NCBI RefSeq assembly: GCF_020379485.1
Contig: NC_063451.1
Coordinates: forward strand, 25,526,630 to 25,590,629
Length of the DNA: 64,000 nt
Direction: 5' to 3'
Source: Brassica napus
Taxonomy: Eukaryota; Streptophyta; Magnoliopsida; Brassicales; Brassicaceae
A model generated the notes under the pieces. It did not search any database. It had not been told where the DNA came from and saw only the letters and a program-made list of their open reading frames with translations. The position numbers and the translations under genes are program-made. Shown here one piece after another: positions 33,003-43,834 of the stretch. Numbering within the stretch: the first letter of the stretch is position 1; every line of letters starts with the position of its first letter.

Positions 33003-34327
33003 GGTGTTTTCATACGCCATGTGCAACGGTAAAATTTTAAATTAAAACTGTATTTAAAAATAAAAATTTGTTAATATTTAAGACTTTTTTATTTTTAAAC
33101 CAATATTTTAATTTAAATATTAAATACTAATTTAGTTAAACATAGAATTAAGATAAAATAAATCATTTGATTTACTTAAATTTATATTTAAGTTATATTT
33201 AAAATTATAGTATCGATAGATTTTTATTTATTTATTTTGGTTAAAATATATTAAATTAACTTGTGTAAAGTAAAATTGATAAATTTTTTTTTATAAATTA
33301 TTTTAATATATAACTAAAAAGAATTTCAAAAATTTGTAGATATCAAAATAAACAAATGATAATACAATTAAAATTTTAAATTTTTTTAAAAAAATTGTAT
33401 AAAATTTTGAAAGTATTGTTTAATAATAAAAAATTTATGATTATAAAAATATATTTAAATAATATTTTGAAATTTAAAATATATTTTATATTTTTCTTAA
33501 CTTATTATTTAATGACATATTTGAATAGATTTATTTTAATGATAATTTATGAGTTATTACCATATTATCAAAAGTTACCAAAAATTAAAAGCAACATTAA
33601 ATTTAGTTGTCCATGTCACTTTTAGCCGTATGTCATGTCATCAATTTTAATATGTCATGTCATATTTTTTTGGTGAAAATGATTGTAGAGATGACATGTG
33701 TGAAATCACTTCACAAATAATTAGATGTTTTCGTGCACCATGTGCAGAAATAAAAGTTTTTAAATTTAAAATATTTTAAAAATATTTTAAAAAAATTTGA
33801 ATTATGTATAAAAATTAAGATAATAATTAATTTTTTATTTAAATTTATATTTATGTATATTTTGTATGTATTTTAAATTATAATCTTGGAATTTTTTTAT
33901 TTTGGTTAAAATATATTAAATCAAATTCTATAAAATTAAGAGAAAATTTTGTTAGATATGTAATATTAAAAAGAAATATATTTATAATTTTATAATATTA
34001 AAAATAAATATATGAGTTTATTAATATATTTTCACAATTTTTCCAAAAATAAATATTTGTATTGAAAGTTGATATTAATGATGATATATGAATTAATATT
34101 CATTGCCATAATTAAAATTTCTCATCAAAAACTATAAAGTTTTATATGAAAAATTGCACATATCACAGTTATGTTAATGCCGTGTTATATTTTTTTATAA
34201 GATATGTCAGAAAATTGGACGTGGCGATGACATGTATCAAATCAATTCACAAATAATGTATAGGGAATGTTTAATAATTATAGAGATTGACATGTATGAA
34301 ATCAATTCATAAATCCCTAGGAGATTA
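33003..34327. repeat. Two AT-rich repeat copies upstream of haspin
   Basis: Two related blocks start TGTTTTCATACGCCATGTGC (33006) and TGTTTTCGTGCACCATGTGC (33726) and each ends near GACATGTRTSAAATCAMTTCACAAATAAT (33690 and 34230), with very AT-rich interiors. They look like tandem copies of one nonautonomous element or satellite unit, about 720 and 530 bp. No gene is present and the family is unknown to me. Confidence 0.5.
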
Positions 34328-34779
34328 TTTATACGTCCAATTGACGATAGATCCTTCACACAATTGCAATAAACCAAATAATAAAACAGGTTTTGCGACA
34401 CTGATTGCTTTCTCCTAATAAGCATTATGTTACTGTACCCCTGTTTATATCTTCCCACTTATACATATTTTCTCAATTCAAAAAAATAAAATAAACCAAG
34501 GAATATCATTTGGTCTGGTTAAAATCCCGGTTTAAATTTATGAACAGAAGTTCAATGTTCTACGTAAAATTAATCGAAACCGGGCAGTACGGTCTATACC
34601 AGAATATAGATAAACCAATATTGGGCTTATTTATAAGCCTTTAAATTTGATTCAGAGGCCCAATTAAGAGTCCAAATAATTAGACCTACGAATATCTCCC
34701 GCCTTCCAGGTCATGAAACTTTAATTCAAAAACTCAAAAACCTGTCTCTTCGGCGACGTTGCGCAGAGAAGGATCGGAG
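34328..34779 (+). promoter_or_regulatory. Haspin upstream region, right half of the duplicated block
   Basis: It matches 5260-5360 (TTATACGTCCAATTG, AATCCCGGTTTAAA). At 34378-34489 a 112-bp insert ending in CAATTCAAAAAAATAA is flanked by AATAAACCAA on both sides (34368-34377 and 34490-34499); the 5.3-kb copy has a single AATAAACCAA. The last 100 bp before the ATG should hold the haspin promoter and 5' UTR. Confidence 0.6.
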
Positions 34780-37700
34780 ATGGGGCAGAGAGGTGAACAT
34801 ATCGAGTTCCTATTGTTTAATTTTCGTTTTTATTAGTTTCTAAGTGAGATTATGTATAATGTGTAAAGGTTGGTGTTTGGTGGCAGTTGATCTTTGGTCT
34901 GATATCATTAGATCCGATGAAGAAGACGGAGATGGGTTCAGAGATGTCCCTCAGGTCGAAGTTTACCAGAGAAGGAAGAAGCTTGAGAAGCCTTCCGCAG
35001 CCGAAAATTTGTAATTTTGAACCAAAACAAAAACCTTCCTTTTGTTGTTGTTTTTGGCTCTGTGATCTGACAATGTTTTAATTTCCATGTGTGTCGGAGA
35101 AACAGAGCGTGGTCGGTGAAAGGTGTTCGTACAAGTTTCATCAACGGACCCAAGAGAGATAGCTGGACTCGTTCCCTTTCCACCAGGTTATATTCTGAGC
35201 GTAATCCTTATTTCGTTCTTGTGATTCTCATTTTTTTTTAGCTATGAAATTAGTGCAGACCATATGTTCGTTGAAATGTCAAGGAAGTGCCACCAATTTT
35301 TTAAATTTTAGTAGACTGATGAAAGGATTGATAACTGTGGCAGAGGGAGGGAGAGTATAGCAGTGGGCGCTTATGTCAACAATCAGCCTCAGAAGAAGCA
35401 TGTTAGGAGAAAGAAGCCTGCTATTCCAAAGGTAGTCTTTGTTGTTGTATATGAAGCCTAGTGTTCTCTGAACAAACATTCTCATTGTCTCCTAGAAGAT
35501 GGTCACAATGTGATTTTTATAAACGCATTATATTCTATTCTCTCAGGGGAAAGGTGTGAAAGCTCCAGACTTGCAGAAAGAGAAGGAGTATTTTCATGAG
35601 GTTGATGCTTTTGAGCTTGTGGAAGAGAGTCCATCTCCCAAGACCAAGAATGCTAGTACATGGATCAATGGTGAGCAAGTTGTTCCTGAGGTGCCGCATC
35701 TGGCCACACGATTAGAGAAATGGCTGATCTCGAAGAAGTTAAATCGTCCTTGTGGTCCTTCAAGCACACTCTCTAAGATACTTGAAAGTTCACACTCAAC
35801 CACACGCCTAGAGCCAATACTTGATGATGTTGCCTTTGATGTGTTGGCTCTAGGAACCCCAGCAAATGCTTCTGCTAGTAACAGTTCAATTTTCAGGCTC
35901 ATTCAGAGCGGTGATGACAGCTTAGATGCCGAAGATGTGCCTGTTACAAAGATCAAGACAGAGGAAATTGACTTTGAAGATGAGTCTGTTAGAAAGATCA
36001 AGACTGAAGAAATCGACCTTGAAGATGAGCTGAAGCGACTGTCTTTGACGTCTGATCTGGCATCCTCTCATCTGGATTATGAGAAGCCATTTCTTGATCT
36101 GTTGTCCGCCTGTGGACAGATGCGACCATCAAACTTCATGGAAGTGTTCTCCAAATTCTGGTAAGGACCTATAAAGAATCCTTTTATGTTCTGGCGCTGG
36201 ATGTTTGTCTAGTGGTACAACGTCCTCTTTAAGGATTGTGATATACTGTTCTTAACTTGTTGTGTTTAATTTGAGCTGATTATAATCATGACTCAAACTT
36301 GCAGTGAACCAGAAAGCATTGTCAAGATTGGTGAAGGTACGTATGGGGAGGCTTTTAGAGCTGGTCCTAGTGTCTGCAAAATTGTTCCAATCGATGGAGA
36401 CTTTACCGTTAACGGAGAAATACAGAAGGTATTTTTCTTAACTCACTTCTTTTGCACTCAATGATACAATTTCTAGTTAGTGAAAGGATCATTTTTAGCA
36501 TTAGAGGAAATATTGGAGAGGTCAGTGACTGCAAGTTTAGTTAATTCTATGTAGAGAAGAACACATTGGTTATAATTTAAATATGTTAATCATCTCTAGA
36601 GCAATGCATTGATGGTTAATATTATGCATATACTTACAGCAAATCGAAGAGAATACTACATATATAATAATGACATCTTATTATTTGTTCATTTGTTGCA
36701 GAGAGCTGACGAACTGCTTGAGGAAGTGATACTCTCTTGGACTCTTAATCAACTTAGAGAACAAGAGACTGAAGCTCAGAATTTGTGCCCGACATTCATA
36801 AGAACTCAAGAGTACGTCTTCTCAGTAACTAAAATAAGCTGGAGATGTAACTTTATGTTATAAATCTTATACTGAACTTTTGTGTATCTGTGCTCATGAT
36901 GTTGTTGCAGTATAAAAGTGTGCCAAGGTCCCTATGACCCTATACTGGTAAAAGCATGGGAAGAGTGGGATGCAAAAAATGGATCTGAGAATGATCACCC
37001 AGATTTTCCGGAGAAACAAGTTAATACTCTTTTCACTTTATTAGATTTCACAAAGGTCTGTTTATGTAGGTAGGATGCTGTATAATCTGTAAAAATATCG
37101 TTTATTTGCTGTGTGGTTTTTGCTTCCAGTGTTATGTCATGTTTGTTCTGGAACATGGTGGCAAAGACCTTGAAGGCTTCGTTCTTTTGAACTTTGATGA
37201 AGCACGGAGCTTACTGGTTCAGGTAAATTATAGGCTCTGTTTCTTCTAATCAGATTGAGTAAATGAGTTTTGGTTCTGGTTAATAGCGTGCATTTCACAT
37301 GTAAGGTCACCGCTGGCCTGGCTGTTGCTGAAGCTGCTTTTGAGTTTGAGCACAGAGATCTTCACTGGTAAGCTTAGTATTTAATTTGGTATATAGTTTA
37401 CTAATTGGGTTTAGTATACTACTTAGTAGTGTTCTCTCGCCTGATTTTTTTTTTCTCTTTTTTAGGGGAAACATTCTTCTAAGTCGTAATAACTCGAGTA
37501 CTCTGCCTTTTATTGTCGAGGGGAAACAAGTTTTCGTCAAAACTTTTGGAGTACAGATATCTATAATCGACTTTACTCTTTCAAGAATCAATACAGGTGA
37601 GTTTCTGGTTATCAGTACTGTGATATAATGTAAACCATGAGATCCTATCTAATGCTTAACTACCATGATCAGGTGAAAAGATACTGTTTCTGGACCTTAC

Positions 37701-38265
37701 TGCTGATCCCTACCTTTTCAAAGGACCAAAAGGAGATAAACAGGTAAGTAATGTAATGAAGCTTTCAGTTATTTCAAGAGCTACGAAATATTGCAGTCAT
37801 ATTGATTTAAGCTTATAATGTCATATTGCAGTCGGAAACTTATAGAAAGATGAAGGCGGTTACTAAAGATAGCTGGGAAGGACAGTAAGTTTAACTTTCC
37901 CAAGCCAAATTGAAGTGTGCTTTAAATGATTTGCTAATGTTTATATTTGCCATGGTTTGTTTCTTATTCTTCCAACAACAGCTTTGCTCGAACAAACGTT
38001 CTCTGGTTAATCTACCTCGTGGATCTCTTACTGACCAAGAAATCATTCGTAAGTTTGTAGTCTTGTAGGATACATAGCTGGTTATTAGCTGTCTCATCTT
38101 AGAAAAGCTTATTGATTTTCCTTTGCGTCTATGTTTTAGGAGCGGTCTTCGAAAGATGAAAGAGAATTGAGGTCACTGAAGCAGCGCATGGAGAAGTATA
38201 AATCAGCTAAAGAGGCTCTTTCAGATCCTTTCTTCTCAGACATGTTGTTGGACCAAATATCATAA
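34780..38265 (+). CDS. HASPIN: Haspin-like serine/threonine kinase
   Basis: Fifteen exons join in frame to 621 codons: 34780-34792, 34887-35010, 35106-35186, 35344-35431, 35547-36160, 36305-36428, 36702-36811, 36911-37019, 37130-37222, 37306-37367, 37466-37596, 37673-37743, 37832-37884, 37982-38048 and 38140-38265. The protein starts MGQRVDLWSD, as in Arabidopsis haspin (AT1G09450, from memory). The C-terminal half is the atypical kinase: glycine loop GEGTYGEAF (about residue 315), VCKIVPIDG with the ATP-binding Lys, catalytic loop HRDLHWGN (about 469) and the haspin-type DFTLSR in place of DFG. The N-terminal half is low-complexity with a repeated KIKTEEID motif. The family phosphorylates histone H3 Thr3 (also Thr11 reported in plants) and positions Aurora at centromeres in mitosis. 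No lesion seen. Confidence 0.95.
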
Positions 38266-38272
38266 AGAATGT

Positions 38273-38278
38273 AATAAA
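38273..38278 (+). terminator. Polyadenylation signal AATAAA
   Basis: AATAAA lies eight bases after the haspin stop codon and is a plausible near-upstream poly(A) element for that gene; plant signals are loose, so other sites downstream may also be used. Confidence 0.4.
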
Positions 38279-39235
38279 ACCCACAAGTGAGTAACCAGAA
38301 TCTCACTCTCTTTCTCCCTTTCTTGGAACTCTGTTTCCTAACCACTAAAATCAACAGTGTCTTAGCTCTTATTTCCTAATCTTCCTTTTGAAGTTGTTTA
38401 TCAAGGATTCATTATCTAATATCAATCTTGATTTCCATCTATTCAGATTCAGATGAATAGAAGAACTAATAAAACGTTCGTATGTGACAACAGTTTAATG
38501 GTAGCTTTTGTCTGTACACATGCTTTTGATCCCATGTAGTCTTTTTAGAACAAAGTATCAAGATCTACCATTCCACATGGGTTGTCCCTACTTGCATGAA
38601 TAGATCTTCTTATCTAAAGAACAAAGAACAATATTCAAATCGCGTAGAGGATAAATGAGAAGTTTGCTTTAGAATTAGCACAGTAAATTTAATCCTTGAA
38701 ACAGCTAACAAAGCTTTTACGTTCTCTGCTTTTCTCAATCACTTTCCGCTTTGATGATTTCTTTAAATCTTTGTGGGTTTTGCTGAGCTAAGCAGAGATC
38801 AACCATTGGGTTAATTAATTTCATGATCTTAATCTCTTCCTTTTTGGATAAGAGAAAATATTATATTTATACCAATTTGCAGCTTCTTTCTTGAAAACTT
38901 TGCAAGAACTTTATGCATATGCTCATGTCTGAAACGGGTCTGACAAAAATGGATTTTTCTTTCTTTGGCAAAAGCTTATATCTATGTACAAAATATATAA
39001 GAAAAGAAAAAGAAAACAGATTGAGATTAGTCAGTGACCAAATCCAAAAGACTTCATAGCAAAGCAAACATCTTTTTCTCTTTATTTTTTCTTCTTAGTC
39101 ACTTGCATGTTAAGTACAGTCAGCTTCATCCCTTTTTTCTCCGCCAATTTTCTCATGAAGAATCTCAAAAGCTTTTGTTCTCCTTATAAACCCAAGAAAG
39201 AAGGGAAGAAAAAAAACAAACAACCTCAAGCTCTG
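38279..39235. other. Haspin to X8-gene intergenic region
   Basis: No gene seen. TATAAA at 39184-39189 may be the TATA box of the X8 gene, about 50 bp before its likely ATG; upstream in-frame ATGs (39107 and others) would then be outside the mRNA. Confidence 0.5.
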
Positions 39236-40341
39236 ATGGCGGCAAAACAGAGTTACTTCTTCTTGTTTCTTTCTCTTGTCCCACTCTGTTCCTCAACAAC
39301 TCATGATGTCATAAATCCACCAACGGTCTTCCCAACAAACCCTACAACTACACCACCGGCTACTACATTCCCTCCGGTGACCATAACCCCCACAAATCCA
39401 TCTCCAGCCCTTCCTCTTAACCCTCCAGTCACAGTAGTCCCTCCTACACTCACACCACCAGTGACCACCAACCCAGTGACTCAGTACCCTCCAACACAAC
39501 CCTCAGGGACGGTTCCTGTGATTCCACCGCCTGTTGTCTCAACCTCCCCATCGGTTTCAGGACAAAGCTGGTGCGTGGCAAAGCCTGGAGCCTCCCAAAC
39601 CTCACTCCAGTTGGCTCTTGACTATGCATGTGGAAGCGGTAAAGCGGATTGCTCTCAGATACAGCAAGGAGGCAGCTGTTATTCGCCCATCAGTCTTCAG
39701 AATCATGCCTCGTTTGCCTTCAACAGCTATTACCAGAAGAATCCTTCTCCTCAAAGCTGTGATTTTGGTGGTGCAGCTTCAGTTGTTAGCACTAACCCAA
39801 GTAAGTGAGTCTAACTCTGCGTTGCAGATTCACTTTGCTTGTACTGTGTTTTGAATTGTTTGTTACAAAACAGGTACTGGTTCTTGCGTTTACCAGACAG
39901 GTTCTAGTTCTGGTTCATCAACATCAACGTCAACTCCAGTAGGAACAACAACGCCAACTCCATCAACACAAACAGTGAACCAGCCACCTCTCACACCAAC
40001 ACCTATAACACCAACAGGAGGCGTGACAATTGGGTAATAAAAACATTTCTTCCAACTCTCTTTTTCTTTTTGTCTCAAACCCTCTTTCAGAGTTTCCTAA
40101 CTGAAAATGTAACTATTTATCTGTATATTCAAGGGTTGGAACTCCACCAGCGGTTTTTAACCCGGCGAATCCTTCATCAAACACTCTACCAAATCCATCC
40201 TCAGGAGGTTCAGCGGTTTACGGGTTTGATGGTTCACCTAATGGTAACAATCCAACACCATCAGACTCAACCAACTTGCAGATTCACTCTGCTCATATTA
40301 TGGTGGTATCATTGATTCTTCATGCAGTGCTATTTCATTAG
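39236..40341 (+). CDS. X8 (CBM43) domain protein, probably GPI-anchored
   Basis: Three exons (39236-39800, 39874-40033, 40134-40341) give 310 residues. The start was set at [20 protein letters not shown], a clear signal peptide just after a TATAAA; an in-frame ATG at 39107 would give an implausible N-terminus. A Pro/Thr-rich wall-type linker (residues 25-105) precedes an X8 domain (about 110-190) beginning WCVAKPGAS, with Cys residues in ACGSG, DCSQI, SCYSP, CDFGG and SCVYQ spacing. A second Ser/Thr/Pro linker and a hydrophobic tail ([15 protein letters not shown]) suggest a GPI-attachment signal. X8 domains bind beta-1,3-glucan (callose); related proteins sit at plasmodesmata or the cell wall. 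It is collinear with AT1G09460 as I recall. Confidence 0.92.
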
Positions 40342-40788
40342 AAATAGAATATACAGAAGTTGAATTAGTTTTATGACATAGTTATGCTCAATTTCAAGCT
40401 CATTTCGTATCAGTACGAAGAAGAAGTTAGGAATGTAAGACATTTATAAATATGTTTGGTTCAACGCTCATACATTGTAGGATACGGTCTATCTACTTTA
40501 ATATGATGTAAAATGATTTCTTCTCTAGTTCAACGCCTAGAAAAGGAGACATGGAGACAACAACCTTGAAACCTGATTTGTCCCAGAAGTTTTGGTTGCT
40601 AAAAGGATCATCTTCATGCTGTCATACGTGGTCACGTCATCACTAGATTGTAGGGTTTTGTCAGACACAGATACATAGGAAGAAAAACTTAGTTAGGATT
40701 CAACACTTGACAGTTCAAAAGATTCCTAAACATAGTAAACGTAAGCAACAAGAAACTGAAAATAAATAAATAAATAAGATCACCTTCA
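40342..40788. other. 3' flank of the X8 gene and of zinc-finger pseudogene 1
   Basis: No gene. From about 40660 the sequence (ATTCAACACTTGACAGTTC, AAAAGATTCCTAAACATAG) matches 42960-43040, showing that the tandem duplication includes 3' flanking DNA. A short (AAAT)n run lies at about 40760-40779. Confidence 0.7.
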
Positions 40789-41472
40789 CTATTCTTTCAT
40801 TGCCGAGTTCTCTTTCACTTTCAAATAGCCATTCGAGGCAAGACTCTGTTTCGGTTTCTGCTCTTGATCACCGCCGGAGAGCTCAAAGGAGGCTTCTCTA
40901 AGCTTGTCAACATCCGACCTCGCCTTCTCGTAGAGCTTAACGAAATACTCAAGAGCCTCACGCGCTCTCTTCTTCGCCACGGCACCCTCTTTCCCCTTCC
41001 GTTCAGCTTCCATTTTAAAGGCACACACGGCCCTGTTCATAGAAAAAGCGGCGATCTTGGAGGCACATACCAAAGCTTCGGAGAGGGATTTATCCAAGCA
41101 GCGAACGCCGTTGGTGTCGACGAAAGGACGGAAGAAGGAGAAGGAGATAGGGTCCCGGCAAGGAGGACAGAGGTAACGAGTGGAAACTGCGTCGTCGTCG
41201 CCGGCGCATTGGATGTGAGTGTAGGAGCCTCAGTGGGAGCAAGAGACGCGGCGAGACTGATGCCGTGGCGGAGAAGAATCGTAGCAGGTGGGGAAAAACG
41301 ACGTCGGATGGCTGCGGAGGAGGCAGTGCGTGCAGAAGAAGCGGGGGACGCCGCGGAGACGTGCTGGGTGTATGACCCAAGAATCTTGGCTGCCGAAATA
41401 GTCTCATGTCTCGTTGGAATACGAGGATGAGTCAGCCGTCTCAGAAGTTGACGTTGACGACGGGAGGTTCAT
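40789..41472 (-). pseudogene. PHD/zinc-finger protein, tandem copy 1, inactivated
   Basis: Reading from ATG at 41470-41472 in one frame to the stop at 40789 (228 codons) gives a protein matching copy 2 (43193-43834) but with two in-frame TGA codons. One follows SYSNET near residue 23, the other replaces a conserved Cys in the CSKCGSHTH motif (here CSH-stop-GSYTH), a zinc ligand. It also lacks three codons around SCLAFYDSS. The C-terminal coiled coil (KEGAVAKKRAREALEYFVKL) is intact and has 16 extra residues compared with copy 2. Adjacent duplicated flanks show it arose by tandem duplication. Confidence 0.85.
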
Positions 41473-43192
41473 ATTGGATAGGGTTTAAGCAATTGAGAGG
41501 AAGAAAGGTTTTAGATTCTTGATGACCAAGAAAAGATTATTCGATTTATTAAGGAGGTCATAATGGGCTCAGCTTATTGGGCCGTATAATTGTTTATCTA
41601 TTGGGCTTAAAAATCAAATTTACAAGAGAGAAACTAAACCAAAAAGTCCACTAAACCCTCCCAAACCCCCCCCCCTAATGTTACACAGCCAGCAGAGGCT
41701 TAATGTTAAAATGAATATTAAGGTACTTTCTTGGTTTCTCCCCTGTGACATGTCTTAATCTTGTTTAAAGCTTGACGCAATCTCGAGAGTTCAGTGCGAC
41801 TAATCCAGTCTCTAGCTTACATATTTTCACCATAGCGACAAGTTTTCAATGAATCTGCCATCGTTTAAACCCACCAAAAGTTTCAAATTAAGAACGTGAA
41901 TTAAATCCTGTAACAGAGCTAGGAAATACGCAAAAGAGACAAAGAAGCTTGAGCTGTAATAAATAAACCTGATAAAGGCCAGAAAAAAAAAACGTGACCT
42001 TTTCGAAATTTGAAACCTACCCCACTAGTCTCCATCGTCGTCATTGCTTGACAGCTCACCGGAAGTAAGAAGAAACCCCAGAGAGTCGAATATACTTTCA
42101 AGTTTGTGATTTCTCCAGAGGAGGAAAGAGACAGAGGAAACAAGCAAATGTGCTGCTTCGGCTTTGACTGGATCGCGCGGCAAAGTATATTTGTATTTTT
42201 ATGGATCGTTTGAATTCTAGAAAGCCACGTAGACTATTACATTCATTATTTTCTCCTGGACAGGTAACTCTCAACATATATCATCTAGAGTTGTGATTTA
42301 ACTGTGCTCCTCTTCTTTTACTCTGTTACTGTGCTCACTCACTCTCTCTGTTTATGTTCACTCACTCACTCTTAGTTATCACTTGTGTATCACCATAACA
42401 CACAAGTACACACTCATACTCTCTTGACTCTCAGGTTTGTTTTCTTATTGTAGAGAGAAGAGAGAACACAAGTATGTCTACATTGTTAACTCTTTTCTTA
42501 TTGAATTGGATGCACATATTTATAGTAGTTTTATCTAACTACTACACACACATATTTAGACATTTAACATGACCACTGAAATCCAATAATTAACTTAAAA
42601 AAAAAAAAATTAGAAACCTCGACGAAATTCTCCCACTAGACGATAAAAAAAATTAATTAGACTGCCAGAAGTTCTAAACTTTTCAAATCACAAAATTAAC
42701 TACTAATTTATTCATTAGAATCCATAAGAGTTTCTAACCAATGGACTTGCTCTTATACATTTAATTGATACTCTATTCTGAATCAATTTATTTGGTAGTT
42801 CTTGTAAGTTAAGTGCTGAGAACGTGAAGAAGTTGAGTTCACTGCTACAGAAGCAAAGACACTATTCTAAGCGTAATGTGTTCACTACATGATTCACATC
42901 CATTCCTAAGAATCATGTGCTCAACATCACAACACTCATGATTCCCAATCCATCACCAGATACATAGGACTAAGAACTTCGTTAGTATTCAACACTTGAC
43001 AGTTCAAAAGATTCCTACACATAGTAAACGAACAAACAAGAAACTGAAAAAAAAAAAAAAAAAGACTTGCATACTCTACATTGAACTCTAAATCAGAATC
43101 TGCTCAGCTTGAAAACTTCTTTAGACGAAAAGGCTTCAACTTTATCATATCTATTCACTTTTCTTGAATATCTTGGCCAGACCTCTCTATCA
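41473..43192. other. Spacer between the tandem zinc-finger copies
   Basis: 41480-41870 corresponds to the 5' flank of copy 2 (TTATTGGGCCGTATAATTG at both; TTAATGTTAAAATGAA; GACGCAATCT). The TGGGCC boxes resemble site II promoter elements. 41880-42950 has no counterpart in copy 2; it includes repetitive CACTCACTCACTCTTAG and an ATTCTCCCACTAG stretch that may be a decayed copia LTR, not proven. 42950-43080 is the 3' flank of copy 2. No supported gene. Confidence 0.5.
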
Positions 43193-43834
43193 CTATGCAA
43201 AACTCTGTTTCGGTTTCTGATAATCACCGGAGATCTCAACGGAGCCTTCTCTAAGCTTCTGAATAGCCAACCTCGCCTTCTCGTAGAGCTTTACAACATC
43301 CTCAAGAGCCTCGCGCTCTCTCTTCTTCGCAACCGCACACTCTCTCCCCTTCAGCTCAGCTTCCAAATTAGCCACAAACACGGCCCTGCTCATCGAAAAA
43401 GCCGAGATCTTGGCGGCGCACAAGAAAGCCTCCGAGAGGGACTTATCCAAGAATCGAACGCCGTTAGCGTCGACGATCGGACGGAAGAATGAGAACGAAC
43501 TAGGGTTCAGGCAAGGAGGACAGAGGTAAGGAGGAGAGGAGCTTACGTCGTCGCCGCCGGCGCAGTGGATGTGAGTGTGGGAGCCGCATTTTGAGCAAGA
43601 GACGCGGCGAAACTGATGCGGAGGGGAAGAGTCGTAGAAGGCTAGGCACGAGGGGCAAAACGACATCGGATGGTTGCGGAGGAGGCAGTGCGTGCAGAAG
43701 AAGCGGAGGACGCCGCGGAGACGTGCAGAGTGTATGACCCACGAATCTTGGCTGCCGCAATCTTGGCATATAACGGTGGAATTCGACGCTGTATCAGCCG
43801 TCTCCGGCGTTGACGTTGACGACGGAAGGTGCAT
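43193..43834 (-). CDS. PHD-like zinc-finger protein, tandem copy 2
   Basis: A single-exon frame of 213 codons. The N-terminal half has Cys/His pairs arranged as a PHD/RING-like zinc module (CQDCGSQ, FFCTHCLL, CPSCLAF, CSKCGSHTHIHC, LCPPCLNP). The C-terminal half is a charged helical region (KGRECAVAKKREREALEDVV). Proteins of this shape read chromatin or bridge protein complexes, but no specific function can be assigned. I recall a similar gene near AT1G09520. Upstream, minus-strand GGCCCAATA boxes resemble site II elements of growth-associated plant genes. No internal lesion; compared with copy 1 its C-terminus is shorter. Confidence 0.75.
   Translation of the reverse strand: MHLPSSTSTPETADTASNSTVICQDCGSQDSWVIHSARLRGVLRFFCTHCLLRNHPMSFCPSCLAFYDSSPPHQFRRVSCSKCGSHTHIHCAGGDDVSSSPPYLCPPCLNPSSFSFFRPIVDANGVRFLDKSLSEAFLCAAKISAFSMSRAVFVANLEAELKGRECAVAKKREREALEDVVKLYEKARLAIQKLREGSVEISGDYQKPKQSFA

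Noticed and set aside
33395..33625. ORFs in the AT-rich repeats upstream of haspin
   Set aside because: Ile/Leu/Lys/Tyr-only composition expected from AT-rich DNA; lies inside repeat copies.
39107..39235. N-terminal extension of the X8 protein from ATG 39107
   Set aside because: A TATAAA lies between it and the next ATG, and the extension would put a Lys-rich segment before a clear signal peptide.
42260..42960. Copia LTR between the zinc-finger copies
   Set aside because: Only loosely LTR-like; no paired LTR, primer site or target duplication found, so left as intergenic.
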